41,155 bases of DNA from contig JAFTUH010000010.1 in NCBI GenBank assembly GCA_017466375.1, positions 1 to 41,155 on the forward strand. The letters run 5' to 3'. The DNA comes from Clostridia bacterium (GTDB lineage: Bacteria; Bacillota; Clostridia; Oscillospirales; CAG-272). Every line of letters starts with the position of its first letter. Positions within the stretch are counted from its first letter, which is position 1. This document shows positions 1 to 8,295 of this stretch, one piece after another. A program made the translations under genes and the position numbers. The notes beneath the pieces were generated by a model. It saw only the letters and a list, made by a program, of their open reading frames with translations. It was not told the DNA's origin and made no database searches.

Positions 1-1783
1 AGACGGAGACAACGGGGAGAATGCCCGTGATGTCGGGGTACACGTCCGTGATGTAATTGATCAGAGAACCAAGATCCACCTTGCGGATCGGCAGCTCCGT
101 CTCCGTATTCGAGAGCATGCGGCAAATGACAGCGGCGTCCGTCTCATCGGCAACACCGGTAAGGATCGCGAGCGCATTGCCGAGCTCAGAGATGTGCGGC
201 ACGGGATCGATTTCGTGATAGGCGGCGGTAAAGGTGTCGTACAGACCGTCCTCGCGGCGGAAATACTTACGGACAGAGGCACGGAGTGTATCCGCCATCT
301 TCACAGGCTCGTAGGTAAGACCGGTTTTTTCGGCGAGATATGCCATCGCATCCAGTGCGCGGATAAAGAGACAGTTCAGAATGAGATCCGCTCTCTTTCC
401 AAGCTGCTGTGCGGCAACGCCGGCACCGCGCAGAAGTGCACCGGCCCACTCGTAGAAGTTCCAGTACTGTTTCTCCCACGGGCAGTAGAGGATTGCCTCT
501 TCCTCATTATAGTACTTAAGGAATGCATCCAGCTGTTCGCATGCTCTGTTCCACATCTCCTTTGCGAAATCGACATCGCCCGAATGCTCCACGTACTCGC
601 GGAGAGCCTGATACCAGTGCAGACCGAAGGACGGGATCGTTATGGGGAAGATGGCGGGTGCGCAGATGGGCATGAATTTGTCCTCGCGGGTGTCCTGTGC
701 GAGCAACCAGAGGCTGGCACGGGAGAATTTCGTTTCACCGAACAGATAGTAAGCCGCCATCATTTCGTTTCTGCCGTCACCGCCGAAGAGGGACTGCTCA
801 CGCCACGGGCAATCTTCGTAATGCTCGTGCATGCAGAGGCGGAGTGTGCGCTTTGCTACCTCGTAGATCTGGCGGCGAAGCGGCGTGCCCGCATCGAAGG
901 GAATTTCCGTGAGGGGGTAAGAGGTGGGACGAATGCCTGCAAGGCGCAGTTTGATAGGATTCTCCGCAAAAACCTCCAGATAGCGGCAGCCGAGGCGGCG
1001 GAATGCGTTCAGAAAATGATTCTCACCGATCACCGTGCCGTATTCCACGCTGAAGTCGCGGGCGCCGAGGATACGGGATACATGCCCGTCCTCCACGTGC
1101 TCACCGTAGGCGATAATGATCGTCTGCTCCGTCTCGCTTTCGAGAGCGAGTTCCAGAAATCCGCAGTCCTCCCGACCGATGTCGAGCAGGAAATGCGTCA
1201 GCCCGTCACCGCCGATGACAACGCCGGGGCGAAGCTCATCGAGTACAAGCGGCAGAATCGGTCTCTCGTGCAGCTCGGGTGCATATCCGGTGGCAACAGC
1301 ACCGTGATACGGCAGCTCCTTGCCGGCGGCATTGTAGAAATAGCTCAGACCGATGTCCGTCGGGGTGATGCATTTTCCCCTGTGCGGAACGTAGTACGGA
1401 TTCGCACGGCAGAGGGTGTGCTCGCCCGATACGGCGGCAACCGTGCCGTCTACGGAAACCTCAAAAAACAGTCCTGCCTGACCGAGTGCATAAGTGGAGC
1501 ATTCGATTCCGTAATACCAGACGGTGATGAGGAGATCGTTTTCGCCTTTCTTGCAGTAGGCGGTGAGGTCATGTGTGTTTACGACCTTGCAGTACGGGAA
1601 ATCCGCATACTGACCGAATGCCGCGAGGGCACCGTTGACGTATACGGCGTAGTTGGAGTCGGCAGAAATGCGCAGAGAAACGGGCGCGCCCTCCTCTGCA
1701 AGCGTGATTTTATCGGTAAAATCGGCGTATTCGTCCTTTTGGGGAGCGCCGTTCTCCCAGATCCAGATGCCGTGACGGTTCAT
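1..1783 (-). CDS. GH78-like glycosidase (alpha-L-rhamnosidase type), 3' end cut by window
   Basis: The reading frame opens at ATG 1781-1783 behind AAGGAG and runs without a stop to the left window edge, giving about 594 residues. It is a close paralogue of the complete protein encoded at 1909-3891: the same start (MNRHGIWIWENG), the same internal order and similar length to the point of truncation. It has an N-terminal beta-rich part, then an (alpha/alpha)6 barrel. The segment EDCPWREQSLFGGD carries the Asp-x4-Glu-x6-Asp spacing of the GH78 active site. The last conserved GH78 motif (GATTxWE) would lie beyond the edge. GH78 enzymes and relatives hydrolyse alpha-L-rhamnosides from plant or microbial glycans. 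No signal peptide is visible, so it is probably cytoplasmic and acts on imported oligosaccharides. The exact substrate is not known. Confidence 0.85.
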   Translation of the reverse strand, partial: MNRHGIWIWENGAPQKDEYADFTDKITLAEEGAPVSLRISADSNYAVYVNGALAAFGQYADFPYCKVVNTHDLTAYCKKGENDLLITVWYYGIECSTYALGQAGLFFEVSVDGTVAAVSGEHTLCRANPYYVPHRGKCITPTDIGLSYFYNAAGKELPYHGAVATGYAPELHERPILPLVLDELRPGVVIGGDGLTHFLLDIGREDCGFLELALESETEQTIIIAYGEHVEDGHVSRILGARDFSVEYGTVIGENHFLNAFRRLGCRYLEVFAENPIKLRLAGIRPTSYPLTEIPFDAGTPLRRQIYEVAKRTLRLCMHEHYEDCPWREQSLFGGDGRNEMMAAYYLFGETKFSRASLWLLAQDTREDKFMPICAPAIFPITIPSFGLHWYQALREYVEHSGDVDFAKEMWNRACEQLDAFLKYYNEEEAILYCPWEKQYWNFYEWAGALLRGAGVAAQQLGKRADLILNCLFIRALDAMAYLAEKTGLTYEPVKMADTLRASVRKYFRREDGLYDTFTAAYHEIDPVPHISELGNALAILTGVADETDAAVICRMLSNTETELPIRKVDLGSLINYITDVYPDITGILPVVSV

Positions 1784-1824
1784 AAAAGTTCTCCTTACTG
1801 TTCGCTTTTCGCGATGTTGCTTTT

Positions 1825-1852
1825 ATTATACATGATTTTACCAAAAAGTCAA
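1825..1852 (-). promoter_or_regulatory. sigma-A type promoter of the first GH78-like gene
   Basis: Read on the minus strand: TTGACT (1847-1852), 16-bp spacer, TATAAT (1825-1830), about 40 bp before the start codon at 1783. It lies downstream of the terminator of the neighbouring paralogue, so the two paralogues are separate transcription units. Confidence 0.75.
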
Positions 1853-1872
1853 TGGGAAAGCGCAATTTTTGC

Positions 1873-1903
1873 AAAAAAAGCCACCGCATCAAAACGGTGG
1901 CTT
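1873..1903 (-). terminator. rho-independent terminator after the second GH78-like gene
   Basis: Arms AAGCCACCG (1878-1886) and CGGTGGCTT (1895-1903) form a 9-bp stem with an 8-base loop. On the minus strand it is followed by a run of T (1873-1879). It begins 6 bp after the stop codon of the gene at 1909-3891. Confidence 0.9.
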
Positions 1904-1908
1904 GGGAA

Positions 1909-3891
1909 TTACAGAAGCGTGTGATAGTAGTACACGGCGAGCGTGCTCCAGCCGTGGCAGAGACTGCCTGCGGTGCGGAACGCCTTTGCCCCCGTTTTCG
2001 TCTCCCAGAACGTCGTGGCGCCGGCATCCAGCATCGCGCCGTACGTCTCATCAATGTCGGAGAGAACGAAATCCCTGTACTTTTCGCGGTCCGTCTTGAG
2101 CAGTGCGTCGTAGGTGAACGCCATCATGCTCAGAGTGGACGGCACGAACGGGATTACGCCGGTCATATCTTCGATCGCGTCCTCGATTTTCGTTACATAC
2201 GTATCATCCAGATAGGCGTAGCGGATCGGCAAATTCGTCTCCGTGCCCGTCAGTACGCGGCAGATTACGGCAGCGTCCGCGTCATCGGCAACCCCGGTGA
2301 GGATCGCGAGCGAGCAGCCGAGACCGCAGACGTGATTCGATCCGGGCGCCGTCTCAAACAGCCCGTCCTCGCGGCGGAACGTTTTGCGGATCGATGCACG
2401 CAGCGGTGCGGAGAGGTGCTTGTATGCAAACGGCAGTCCGATCTTTTCGGAGAGATACGTCATCGTATCGATCACGCGGAGCAAAAGGCAGTTGAGGATC
2501 AGATCCACATCGCCGTACTGATTCAGTGCACTGCCGCCCATCAGTACCGATCCAGCCCATTCGTAGAAATTCCAGTACTTGCCGTCGGGCAGGCGGGGAA
2601 GCAGACAGCGGGCATCGTCGAAATACTGCATGTACGCATCCAGCACGGAGTTCATTTTGCCCCAGATTTCCTTCACGAGGGAGGTGTCCTTCGCGTATTC
2701 GGTGTACTCCAGAATCGACTGATACCAGTGCAGTCCGAACGAAGGAAGCGGCGGCTCATCGCGGCACGGCGCGCAGGCGGAGAGAAATCCGTCCTCGCGT
2801 CTGTCCTGCGCGAACAGCCACAAACTCGCCCGCGGGAACCGCATCTCACCGAAGGCGTAGTATCCGCACAGCATCTGATTGCGGCTGTCCATCGCCCACA
2901 GCGACTGTTCGCGCCACGGACCGTCCTCGTAGTGCTCGTGCATGCAGAGACGGAGCGTGCGCTTGCTCACTTCATAAATGCGACGGCGAAGAGGAGAGCC
3001 CGCATCAAACGGAAGCTCCGTCACGGGATACATTGTCGGGCAAAGACCGGCGTAAATCAGTCGAATCGGGTGCTCGCTCGTTACCGAAAGATAGCGGCAG
3101 CCGAGGCGGCGGAACGGATTCATATATTCGTTATAGCCGATTTTTGCGCCGTATTCCACGCTGAAATCGCGAGAGCCTACGAAGCGGCGCACCTCACCCT
3201 CCCACAGATGCTCGGAGAAGCAAACGGTCACCGTCTGTTCGGTGTCGCTTTCCAGGGCGAGATCCAGAAATCCGACCTCCTCCATGCCGAGATCGAGGAT
3301 GAATTCCGTCTCTCCGTTTCCGCCGACCGTCACACCGGTGCGGCGCGGATGCAGCTCCAGCGTGCGCACGGGACGCTCATGCAGATCGGGCGCGTATCCC
3401 GTCGCCACGGCAGGATGATACGGCACCTCCGCCCCCGCGGCGTTGTAGAAGAAGGAGAGCCCGATCTCGCCCGTGATGATCTTTTCGCGGTACGGGACGT
3501 AGTACGGATTTTTGCGGCACATCGTGTGCTCACCGGAGCAGGCAAGCATTGTGTCTCCCGAGGTGATCTCGAAAAAGAGTCCGGGCAGGCCGCGCCGGTA
3601 ACAGCTGGAGGAGACACCCATGAACCACACGGTGATGAAAATATCGTTCTCGCCGGCTTTGCAGTAGGCGGTCAGATCGTGCGTGTCGGCAACCTTGCAG
3701 TGATGAAAATCGCCGTACTGCCCGAATGCGGCAAGCGTACCGTTTACGAAAACGGCGTAGTTTGAATCGGCACTGATGCGCAGAGAGACGGGCGCGCCGT
3801 CCTCCTCTACCGTGATTTTTTCGGTGAAGTCGGCGTACTCATCGTTTTTTTGCCCACCGTTTTCCCAGATCCAGATTCCGTGACGGTTCAT
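1909..3891 (-). CDS. GH78-like glycosidase (alpha-L-rhamnosidase type)
   Basis: 660 residues, starting at ATG 3889-3891 behind AAAGGAG. Beta-sandwich-type N-terminal regions (about 1-290) are followed by a six-hairpin (alpha/alpha)6 catalytic domain. Asp323, Glu328 and Asp335 in EDGPWREQSLWAMD have the spacing of the GH78 catalytic/binding residues. Near the C terminus GATTFWE (Glu630) followed by SLCHGWS is the second GH78 hallmark. The family releases alpha-linked L-rhamnose or related sugars. No signal peptide is seen, so it is probably intracellular. It has its own promoter (3945-3972) and terminator (1873-1903). The truncated paralogue follows on the same strand, which points to tandem duplication and specificity divergence. 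Substrate is inferred from family only. Confidence 0.88.
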   Translation of the reverse strand: MNRHGIWIWENGGQKNDEYADFTEKITVEEDGAPVSLRISADSNYAVFVNGTLAAFGQYGDFHHCKVADTHDLTAYCKAGENDIFITVWFMGVSSSCYRRGLPGLFFEITSGDTMLACSGEHTMCRKNPYYVPYREKIITGEIGLSFFYNAAGAEVPYHPAVATGYAPDLHERPVRTLELHPRRTGVTVGGNGETEFILDLGMEEVGFLDLALESDTEQTVTVCFSEHLWEGEVRRFVGSRDFSVEYGAKIGYNEYMNPFRRLGCRYLSVTSEHPIRLIYAGLCPTMYPVTELPFDAGSPLRRRIYEVSKRTLRLCMHEHYEDGPWREQSLWAMDSRNQMLCGYYAFGEMRFPRASLWLFAQDRREDGFLSACAPCRDEPPLPSFGLHWYQSILEYTEYAKDTSLVKEIWGKMNSVLDAYMQYFDDARCLLPRLPDGKYWNFYEWAGSVLMGGSALNQYGDVDLILNCLLLRVIDTMTYLSEKIGLPFAYKHLSAPLRASIRKTFRREDGLFETAPGSNHVCGLGCSLAILTGVADDADAAVICRVLTGTETNLPIRYAYLDDTYVTKIEDAIEDMTGVIPFVPSTLSMMAFTYDALLKTDREKYRDFVLSDIDETYGAMLDAGATTFWETKTGAKAFRTAGSLCHGWSTLAVYYYHTLL

Positions 3892-3944
3892 GTGGAAATC
3901 TCCTTTGCAAATCGATATGAGACAGAAAAAGCATGTCTGCCTTT

Positions 3945-3972
3945 ATTATACAGGATAATCCGATTTTGTCAA
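3945..3972 (-). promoter_or_regulatory. sigma-A type promoter of the second GH78-like gene
   Basis: Minus strand TTGACA (3967-3972), 16-bp spacer, TATAAT (3945-3950). The 16-bp spacing and TATAATAAA -10 context match those of the paralogue's promoter at 1825-1852. Confidence 0.8.
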
Positions 3973-4016
3973 TAGAAATCGTGATTTTTTACACGAGAGA
4001 AATTTTTTGAAAACTC

Positions 4017-4045
4017 TTGACAAAATGATATCATTATGATATCAT
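4017..4045 (+). promoter_or_regulatory. Promoter with two ATGATATCAT palindromes (probable RHH repressor operator)
   Basis: TTGACA (4017-4022), 17-bp spacer, TATCAT (4040-4045). The 10-bp perfect palindrome ATGATATCAT occurs twice with an 11-bp period, at 4025-4034 within the spacer and 4036-4045 over the -10 box. Such spacing puts both sites on nearly the same DNA face, as expected for cooperative binding of two ribbon-helix-helix dimers. The small Arc-like protein at 5100-5258, last gene of the same unit, is the natural candidate ligand. Promoter geometry is seen; autorepression is inferred. Confidence 0.75.
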
Positions 4046-4074
4046 AAAATTACCAAAGAAAAGGAGATGTACCT

Positions 4075-5094
4075 ATGAAAGAAAAACAACTGCACGCAAT
4101 GAACGGTATGGCGGCTCTCTTTCTCACCATTCTCGAATGGCTGCTTGCCTTCGGCGTTATGATCGCGGGCGGCATTATGATGGATGAGGGCATCGGTTTC
4201 GGCATTCCCTTATTCGTCATCGGGTTGATCTGGGTGTGTATCGGCTGGATTCCGTTTCTCGGTCTTAAGATTCTTAAACCGCAGGAAGCACTCGTGCTGA
4301 CCGTGTTCGGTAAATACACGGGCACGCTCCGCGGCGAAGGATTCTACTGCGTGAATCCGTTCTCCGTAGCGGTCAATCCCGCGGCAAAAACGCAGCTCAG
4401 ACAGAGCGGCGACGTCTCCTCCGAAGCGAAAACGGGCGTGACGGTCAACGCAAACGGCACGGTCAGCGTGGCTTCGGTGGATAAGAAGATCTCGCTGAAG
4501 ATCATGACGCTGAACAACAACAAGCAGAAGATCAACGACTGCCTCGGCAACCCCGTGGAGATCGGCATTGCCGTAATCTGGCGGGTGAAAGACACGGCAT
4601 GCGCCGTGTTCAACGTCGATAACTACAAGGAATTCCTTTCCCTGCAGTGCGATGCGGCACTCAGAAACATCGTTCGTCTCTACCCGTACGATGTGGCACA
4701 GAACGTGGACACGACGGGCGACGGCGAGCCGGACGAGGGATCGCTCCGCGGGTCCAGCGAAATTGTAGCGGCGAGAATCCGCGACGAGATCCAGTCCCGC
4801 GTATCGGAAGCCGGTCTCGAAGTAATCGAGGCGCGTATCACGTACCTCGCATACGCTCCCGAAATCGCGGCGGTCATGCTCCAGCGTCAGCAGGCATCCG
4901 CCATCATCGACGCACGCAAGATGATCGTGGACGGCGCGGTCGGCATGGTAGAGATGGCACTGGAAAAGCTCAGTGCGGACGGTGTGGTCGTTCTCGATGA
5001 CGAAAGACGCGCGGCGATGGTGTCGAATCTGCTCGTCGTGCTCTGCGGCAATAAGGACACCCAGCCTGTCGTGAATTCGGGCAGTCTGTACTGA
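4075..5094 (+). CDS. SPFH/Band 7 domain membrane protein
   Basis: 339 residues, ATG 4075 behind AAGGAGATGTACCT. Two hydrophobic segments at about residues 10-35 and 40-62 anchor the protein. They are followed by a stretch typical of the stomatin/prohibitin (SPFH) fold (LKPQEALVLTVFGKYTGTLR) and a long amphipathic helical region (about 200-300) with the SPFH-like AARIRDEIQSRVSEAGLEV and IDARKMIVDGAVGMVEMAL. SPFH proteins oligomerise on the membrane and are linked to microdomains and stress responses. Here it forms an operon with the RHH regulator 5 bp downstream, a pairing I recall from other Firmicutes. The function in this organism is unknown. Confidence 0.88.
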   Translation: MKEKQLHAMNGMAALFLTILEWLLAFGVMIAGGIMMDEGIGFGIPLFVIGLIWVCIGWIPFLGLKILKPQEALVLTVFGKYTGTLRGEGFYCVNPFSVAVNPAAKTQLRQSGDVSSEAKTGVTVNANGTVSVASVDKKISLKIMTLNNNKQKINDCLGNPVEIGIAVIWRVKDTACAVFNVDNYKEFLSLQCDAALRNIVRLYPYDVAQNVDTTGDGEPDEGSLRGSSEIVAARIRDEIQSRVSEAGLEVIEARITYLAYAPEIAAVMLQRQQASAIIDARKMIVDGAVGMVEMALEKLSADGVVVLDDERRAAMVSNLLVVLCGNKDTQPVVNSGSLY

Positions 5095-5099
5095 TCGGC

Positions 5100-5258
5100 A
5101 TGGCGGAAAAGCAGGAAAAAAAGCAGATCCCCCTGCGGCTTTCGGCAAAGCTGTACAACGAACTTGCCGCGTGGGCGGAGGACGATTTCCGCTCGCTGAA
5201 CGGACAGATCGAGTTTCTGCTCACAGAATGCGTGAAGAAGCGCAAACGGGGAAAATAA
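5100..5258 (+). CDS. Arc-type ribbon-helix-helix DNA-binding protein
   Basis: A 52-residue ORF whose ATG (5100-5102) lies 5 bp after the SPFH stop. The sequence has the Arc/MetJ shape: a short polar N terminus, a beta strand QIPLRLSAKLYNELAAWAE, then helix-turn-helix-like EDDFRSLNGQIEFLLTECV and a basic tail KKRKRGK. The Arc family binds palindromic operators as dimers of dimers through the N-terminal strand. It probably represses its own operon through the doubled ATGATATCAT sites at 4025-4045. No strong Shine-Dalgarno is visible before it, so translation is probably coupled to the upstream gene. The only overlooked risk is that the short ORF is incidental, but its composition and position argue against that. 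Confidence 0.8.
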   Translation: MAEKQEKKQIPLRLSAKLYNELAAWAEDDFRSLNGQIEFLLTECVKKRKRGK

Positions 5259-5290
5259 AAAAAGAGACCGCTGCATGCGGTCTCTTTTTG
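5257..5290. terminator. Bidirectional rho-independent terminator
   Basis: AAAAAGAGACCGC / GCGGTCTCTTTTT with a 5-base loop TGCAT. It has T-rich flanks on both strands and serves the SPFH operon (+) and the convergent lacI-type gene (-). Confidence 0.92.
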
Positions 5291-5293
5291 TAG

Positions 5294-6256
5294 TCACTTT
5301 TTCGCCGGTCCCACGGAATCACGGGGAATAAACGTACCGGATACACGGATTTTCCGCGGAGGAACTGCCTCCCCCATCTCAATGCGTTCAAAAAGCGTCT
5401 CTACCGCAATCTGGCAAAGATCCTCATTATAGGAGGTGATGGACGAAAGCGGTACGTTCAGATAGGGGTTGATGACGTTGTCATCCTTACCGATCACGGA
5501 AAAATCCTCGGGTACGCTGAAGCCGTAATCGTAAATGCATTTCATGGCGCCGAGTGCCATGCTGTCGTACACCACAAAGACGGCGGTAGGCCGTTTCTCC
5601 AGCTGTATCAGGTGCTGCATGGCGCTGTATCCGCCCTCCTCGAAGCGAAGCGGGGTTTCTACGATATATTCCTGCCGTATGGGAAGATTGTATTCACGCA
5701 TTGTCTGCAAATACCGATTGATCCACGAATGCGTCAGTTTTTCCGTGATGAGGGCAATTTCCGTGTGTCCGTTCTCCTTCAGATAGCGGATTGCCTCCGA
5801 AAAAGCGCGGCCGGAGGTGAGGCAGATGCTGTCGCACAGATCGTTCTCTGCCACACAGACGATCGGTGTTGCGTATTTTTGCTTCAGTTTAATGGGAGGA
5901 ATCGAGATGATTCCGTCCACCTTTACGCATTCCGCAAAATAGTTGAGCAGCTCCAGTCGCGTATCCATGGAAAAGGAGTCGCAGGCGGACACCATAACGG
6001 CACCGCGGGCGGTGATCTCCTGATTCATCCGATAGAGCTGTTGGGAGTACAGCCCGCTTTGGTACTCGGGCGCAATAACCGCGATAACACGCTTTTCGAC
6101 CGAACGGCGTATGTATTTGTCGTATACGCCGTGTTTTTTTGCAATTTCAAAAATCCTCGCCCTTGTTTCCTCGGAGATCTCCGCGCTTCCCGAGAACGCT
6201 TTGGATACGGTGGAGCGGGCAACTCCCGCTTCACGGGCAAGTGCTTCCATCGACAT
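5294..6256 (-). CDS. LacI/GalR-family transcriptional regulator
   Basis: 320 residues. The N-terminal helix-turn-helix and hinge are clear (MEALAREAGVARSTVSKAF, residues 3-21). A periplasmic-binding-protein-like sensor domain follows (about 60-315), with typical LacI blocks such as RPTAVFVVYDSMALGAM and EDFSVIGKDD. Start ATG at 6254-6256 has GGAGG upstream; a second ATG two codons in is possible. It sits 12 bp downstream of an MFS transporter gene on the same strand, so the two are cotranscribed. It most likely responds to the sugar that the transporter carries. No obvious LacI operator palindrome is seen near the promoter at 7585-7613. Effector is unknown. Confidence 0.93.
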   Translation of the reverse strand: MSMEALAREAGVARSTVSKAFSGSAEISEETRARIFEIAKKHGVYDKYIRRSVEKRVIAVIAPEYQSGLYSQQLYRMNQEITARGAVMVSACDSFSMDTRLELLNYFAECVKVDGIISIPPIKLKQKYATPIVCVAENDLCDSICLTSGRAFSEAIRYLKENGHTEIALITEKLTHSWINRYLQTMREYNLPIRQEYIVETPLRFEEGGYSAMQHLIQLEKRPTAVFVVYDSMALGAMKCIYDYGFSVPEDFSVIGKDDNVINPYLNVPLSSITSYNEDLCQIAVETLFERIEMGEAVPPRKIRVSGTFIPRDSVGPAKK

Positions 6257-6268
6257 AGAGAAGCCTCC

Positions 6269-7552
6269 TTACTGATGCAGAATCGGCTGTTTTTCGATAA
6301 CCTTTGTGATATACAGGATGCTCGCCGCCGTAAGAACGAGCGAGATTCCGGAGAGAATCTGCTGTCCGTTTACGGGGATCCCGAAAACGGTATTGCCGTT
6401 TGCCTGGACGAGGGAGAGAATCTTTCCGCCAAGCAGTGACGCGCCGAAGCCGAACAGTCCGCTGATACAGCGGCAGATCGACATCGCCTGCGTGACGTAC
6501 GGTGCATCGACATAGCTGTACATGATGTTAAAGGAGTTTTGGTTCGTTCCGGCGGTTGCAATATTGATAAAAACCGTATAGGCGATGACCAAGAACCACG
6601 CTTCTTTCGTTGTGAAAATATTGATAAAAAACGCGGCGGCGAAGAAGAAAAGCCCGAGCTTGAATCCCTTGGCGAAGGAGTGTCTGTCGGAATATCTGCC
6701 GAACGGAACGGAAACAATCATGCGTGCGAAGTTGGCAACAATATTGATGATTTCCACGGCGAGAATGGAGAGTGCCAGATCTTTGATTTTATAGGTGTTC
6801 ATGAATCCGGTGGTGAAATACCTCGCGGTGTCAAACAGAATCATGAGGAAAACAACGCTGCGGAAGTTTTTGTTGCCGAAGGTGTTTTTGAGAACGGTGG
6901 AGAAGGGAACGCTGTCCGCGGTGTGCTCGGATGCATCTTCTTTCCGGATGAGGAGGAGGGTAACGAGATTAACGACCGTCAGCGCAAAAATAGAGACAGC
7001 GAGGAACAGAAATGCACCGTTCAGATTTCCGAGTCCTTCCAGTCTGTCCACAATAAATCCGGCGAAAGCGGTGACAAGCATCCCCAAAAAAAGAGAGATT
7101 GCCTCTTTTACGGCGGAGAAACTCGCCCGCTTGTCGGGAGCAACAAACGAACTGCCCCATTTGAACAAAAGCGTCTGTACGATATATCTGCTGAAGTAGG
7201 CAATTAGGATAAAGATAATCACGAAGAGGGTTTTCAGCGTTTTACCGACAGGCATAAACGGTACAAGAAAAATTGCCGAAAAAAACAGCGAGCAGACCAT
7301 CTCAAAAAAGATGACAAGGAACTTTGTGCTGCATTTCAGCCGAACGATAAAGACGGAAAAAAGCTGGATTGTGAATGCAAGCGTGATAAAGGAAGAGATG
7401 ATTCCGGCGAGCGAATCACTGATGCCGATGTATGTCAGGAGTTTTGCCAGATACGCGCCCGTTGTGAGGAGAACAATAAAATGTTCCGCCGCGCATTGTG
7501 CAAGATAGGCGCCGCGGGATCGCTTGTAGTCGGGGGAATTGAAGTCGATCAT
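6269..7552 (-). CDS. Major facilitator superfamily transporter
   Basis: 427 residues, about 12 hydrophobic segments, ATG 7550-7552 behind CGGAG. The layout is that of an MFS carrier: N half with segments from about residue 20 to 210, a polar central loop (about 203-225, RKEDASEHTADSVP), then the C half with a loop 8/9-like VSVPFGRYSDRHSFAKGF. This resembles the MFS loop signature D-R-x-G-R/K. It is the first gene of a two-gene unit with the LacI regulator, which suggests uptake of a carbohydrate or its derivative. The substrate cannot be read from the sequence. Confidence 0.88.
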   Translation of the reverse strand: MIDFNSPDYKRSRGAYLAQCAAEHFIVLLTTGAYLAKLLTYIGISDSLAGIISSFITLAFTIQLFSVFIVRLKCSTKFLVIFFEMVCSLFFSAIFLVPFMPVGKTLKTLFVIIFILIAYFSRYIVQTLLFKWGSSFVAPDKRASFSAVKEAISLFLGMLVTAFAGFIVDRLEGLGNLNGAFLFLAVSIFALTVVNLVTLLLIRKEDASEHTADSVPFSTVLKNTFGNKNFRSVVFLMILFDTARYFTTGFMNTYKIKDLALSILAVEIINIVANFARMIVSVPFGRYSDRHSFAKGFKLGLFFFAAAFFINIFTTKEAWFLVIAYTVFINIATAGTNQNSFNIMYSYVDAPYVTQAMSICRCISGLFGFGASLLGGKILSLVQANGNTVFGIPVNGQQILSGISLVLTAASILYITKVIEKQPILHQ

Positions 7553-7584
7553 ACTTTGCTCCGAAAAATAATCTTTATAGGAAA

Positions 7585-7613
7585 ATTATAGTGAGAAAAC
7601 AGATCGATGTCAA
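7585..7613 (-). promoter_or_regulatory. Consensus sigma-A promoter for the MFS-lacI unit
   Basis: Minus strand TTGACA (7608-7613), 17-bp spacer, TATAAT (7585-7590): a perfect match to both boxes, 33 bp before the start codon. Confidence 0.88.
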
Positions 7614-7645
7614 CAAGCGGGCGGCGAAACTGTTTCGTGAGCGGG

Positions 7646-7673
7646 TGTAAAGAAAGCCCCGCTGCGGGGCTTT
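7646..7673 (-). terminator. Terminator after the ywlG-type gene
   Basis: AAAGCCCCG (7653-7661) and CGGGGCTTT (7665-7673) with a 3-base loop. On the minus strand the stem is followed by CTTTAC. It is 5 bp after the stop codon. Confidence 0.8.
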
Positions 7674-7678
7674 CGGGA

Positions 7679-8236
7679 TTATAGAAGCGCAGGATCGTAT
7701 ACAGCTCGCTCTCCGCCCACGAACGGGGGACGGACTCTTGCCGCCGCGAGGTGTGCTTCGCCAATTTTGCGAACGGTCAGCCTGAGCGGTACGGCAACCC
7801 GTTTCAGATGCATACCGATCATGGTGCCGCCGATGTCGAGTCCCGCATCCGTGCGGATTTCGGCAATCACGACCGGATCGGTAAAGCCTTTGTACGCCGC
7901 CGCCGCAAATGATCCGCCCGCTTTCGGTTGGGGGATGGCGTTTACGATCTCCTCCCCGTGAAGCGCACGCCGGTCGATCACGATTGCGCGGTTCAGATGC
8001 TCACAGCACTGCGCGGCAAGATGGATGCCGTTTTCCGCAAACACGCCGTTCAGCGCATGGAAGATCACCTCGCCCACCTCGGGGACGGAATTCTTGCCGA
8101 TCACGCCGCCCATCACCTCGCTGGAGGAACAGCCGACGATCACGCGGTCGCCCTCTTTCAGCCGTGCGGTCTCCATCAGCTCCCGTGCGGCGCTTTCGCA
8201 CTCCGTACGGATTTGCATGAGAAAATCCTGTTCCAT
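7679..8236 (-). CDS. ywlG: UPF0340 / DUF436 family protein (YwlG-like)
   Basis: 185 residues from ATG 8234-8236, with GGAGG 5 bases upstream. This start gives the usual family length of about 180; a much longer upstream extension in the same frame has no ribosome-binding site and crosses a terminator. Family landmarks are the N-terminal ECESAARELMETARLKEGD, the GCSSSEVMGGVIGK loop, the CCEHLNRAIVIDRRA block and the Gly-rich AGLDIGGTMIGMHL near residue 150. The biochemical role of this conserved family is not established to my knowledge. The gene has no visible promoter of its own: the transketolase terminator lies immediately upstream, so expression may depend on read-through. Confidence 0.9.
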   Translation of the reverse strand: MEQDFLMQIRTECESAARELMETARLKEGDRVIVGCSSSEVMGGVIGKNSVPEVGEVIFHALNGVFAENGIHLAAQCCEHLNRAIVIDRRALHGEEIVNAIPQPKAGGSFAAAAYKGFTDPVVIAEIRTDAGLDIGGTMIGMHLKRVAVPLRLTVRKIGEAHLAAARVRPPFVGGERAVYDPALL

Positions 8237-8244
8237 ACATACCT

Positions 8245-8281
8245 CCGAAAAAACACAAATGCGGGACAAGCCCGCATTTGT
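8245..8281 (-). terminator. Terminator of the transketolase operon, abutting the ywlG ribosome-binding site
   Basis: ACAAATGCGGG (8255-8265) and CCCGCATTTGT (8271-8281), an 11-bp perfect stem with 5-base loop. On the minus strand the T run (8247-8253) is followed directly by CGGAGG, the Shine-Dalgarno of ywlG. Confidence 0.88.
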
Positions 8282-8295
8282 CGTATGTTTTTGTC

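Noticed and set aside
1852..3765. 637-residue plus-strand ORF (and 194-1924 on the same strand)
   Set aside because: Both are antisense shadows of the GH78-like genes; they lack family motifs, ribosome-binding sites and promoters, and run through terminator and promoter regions.
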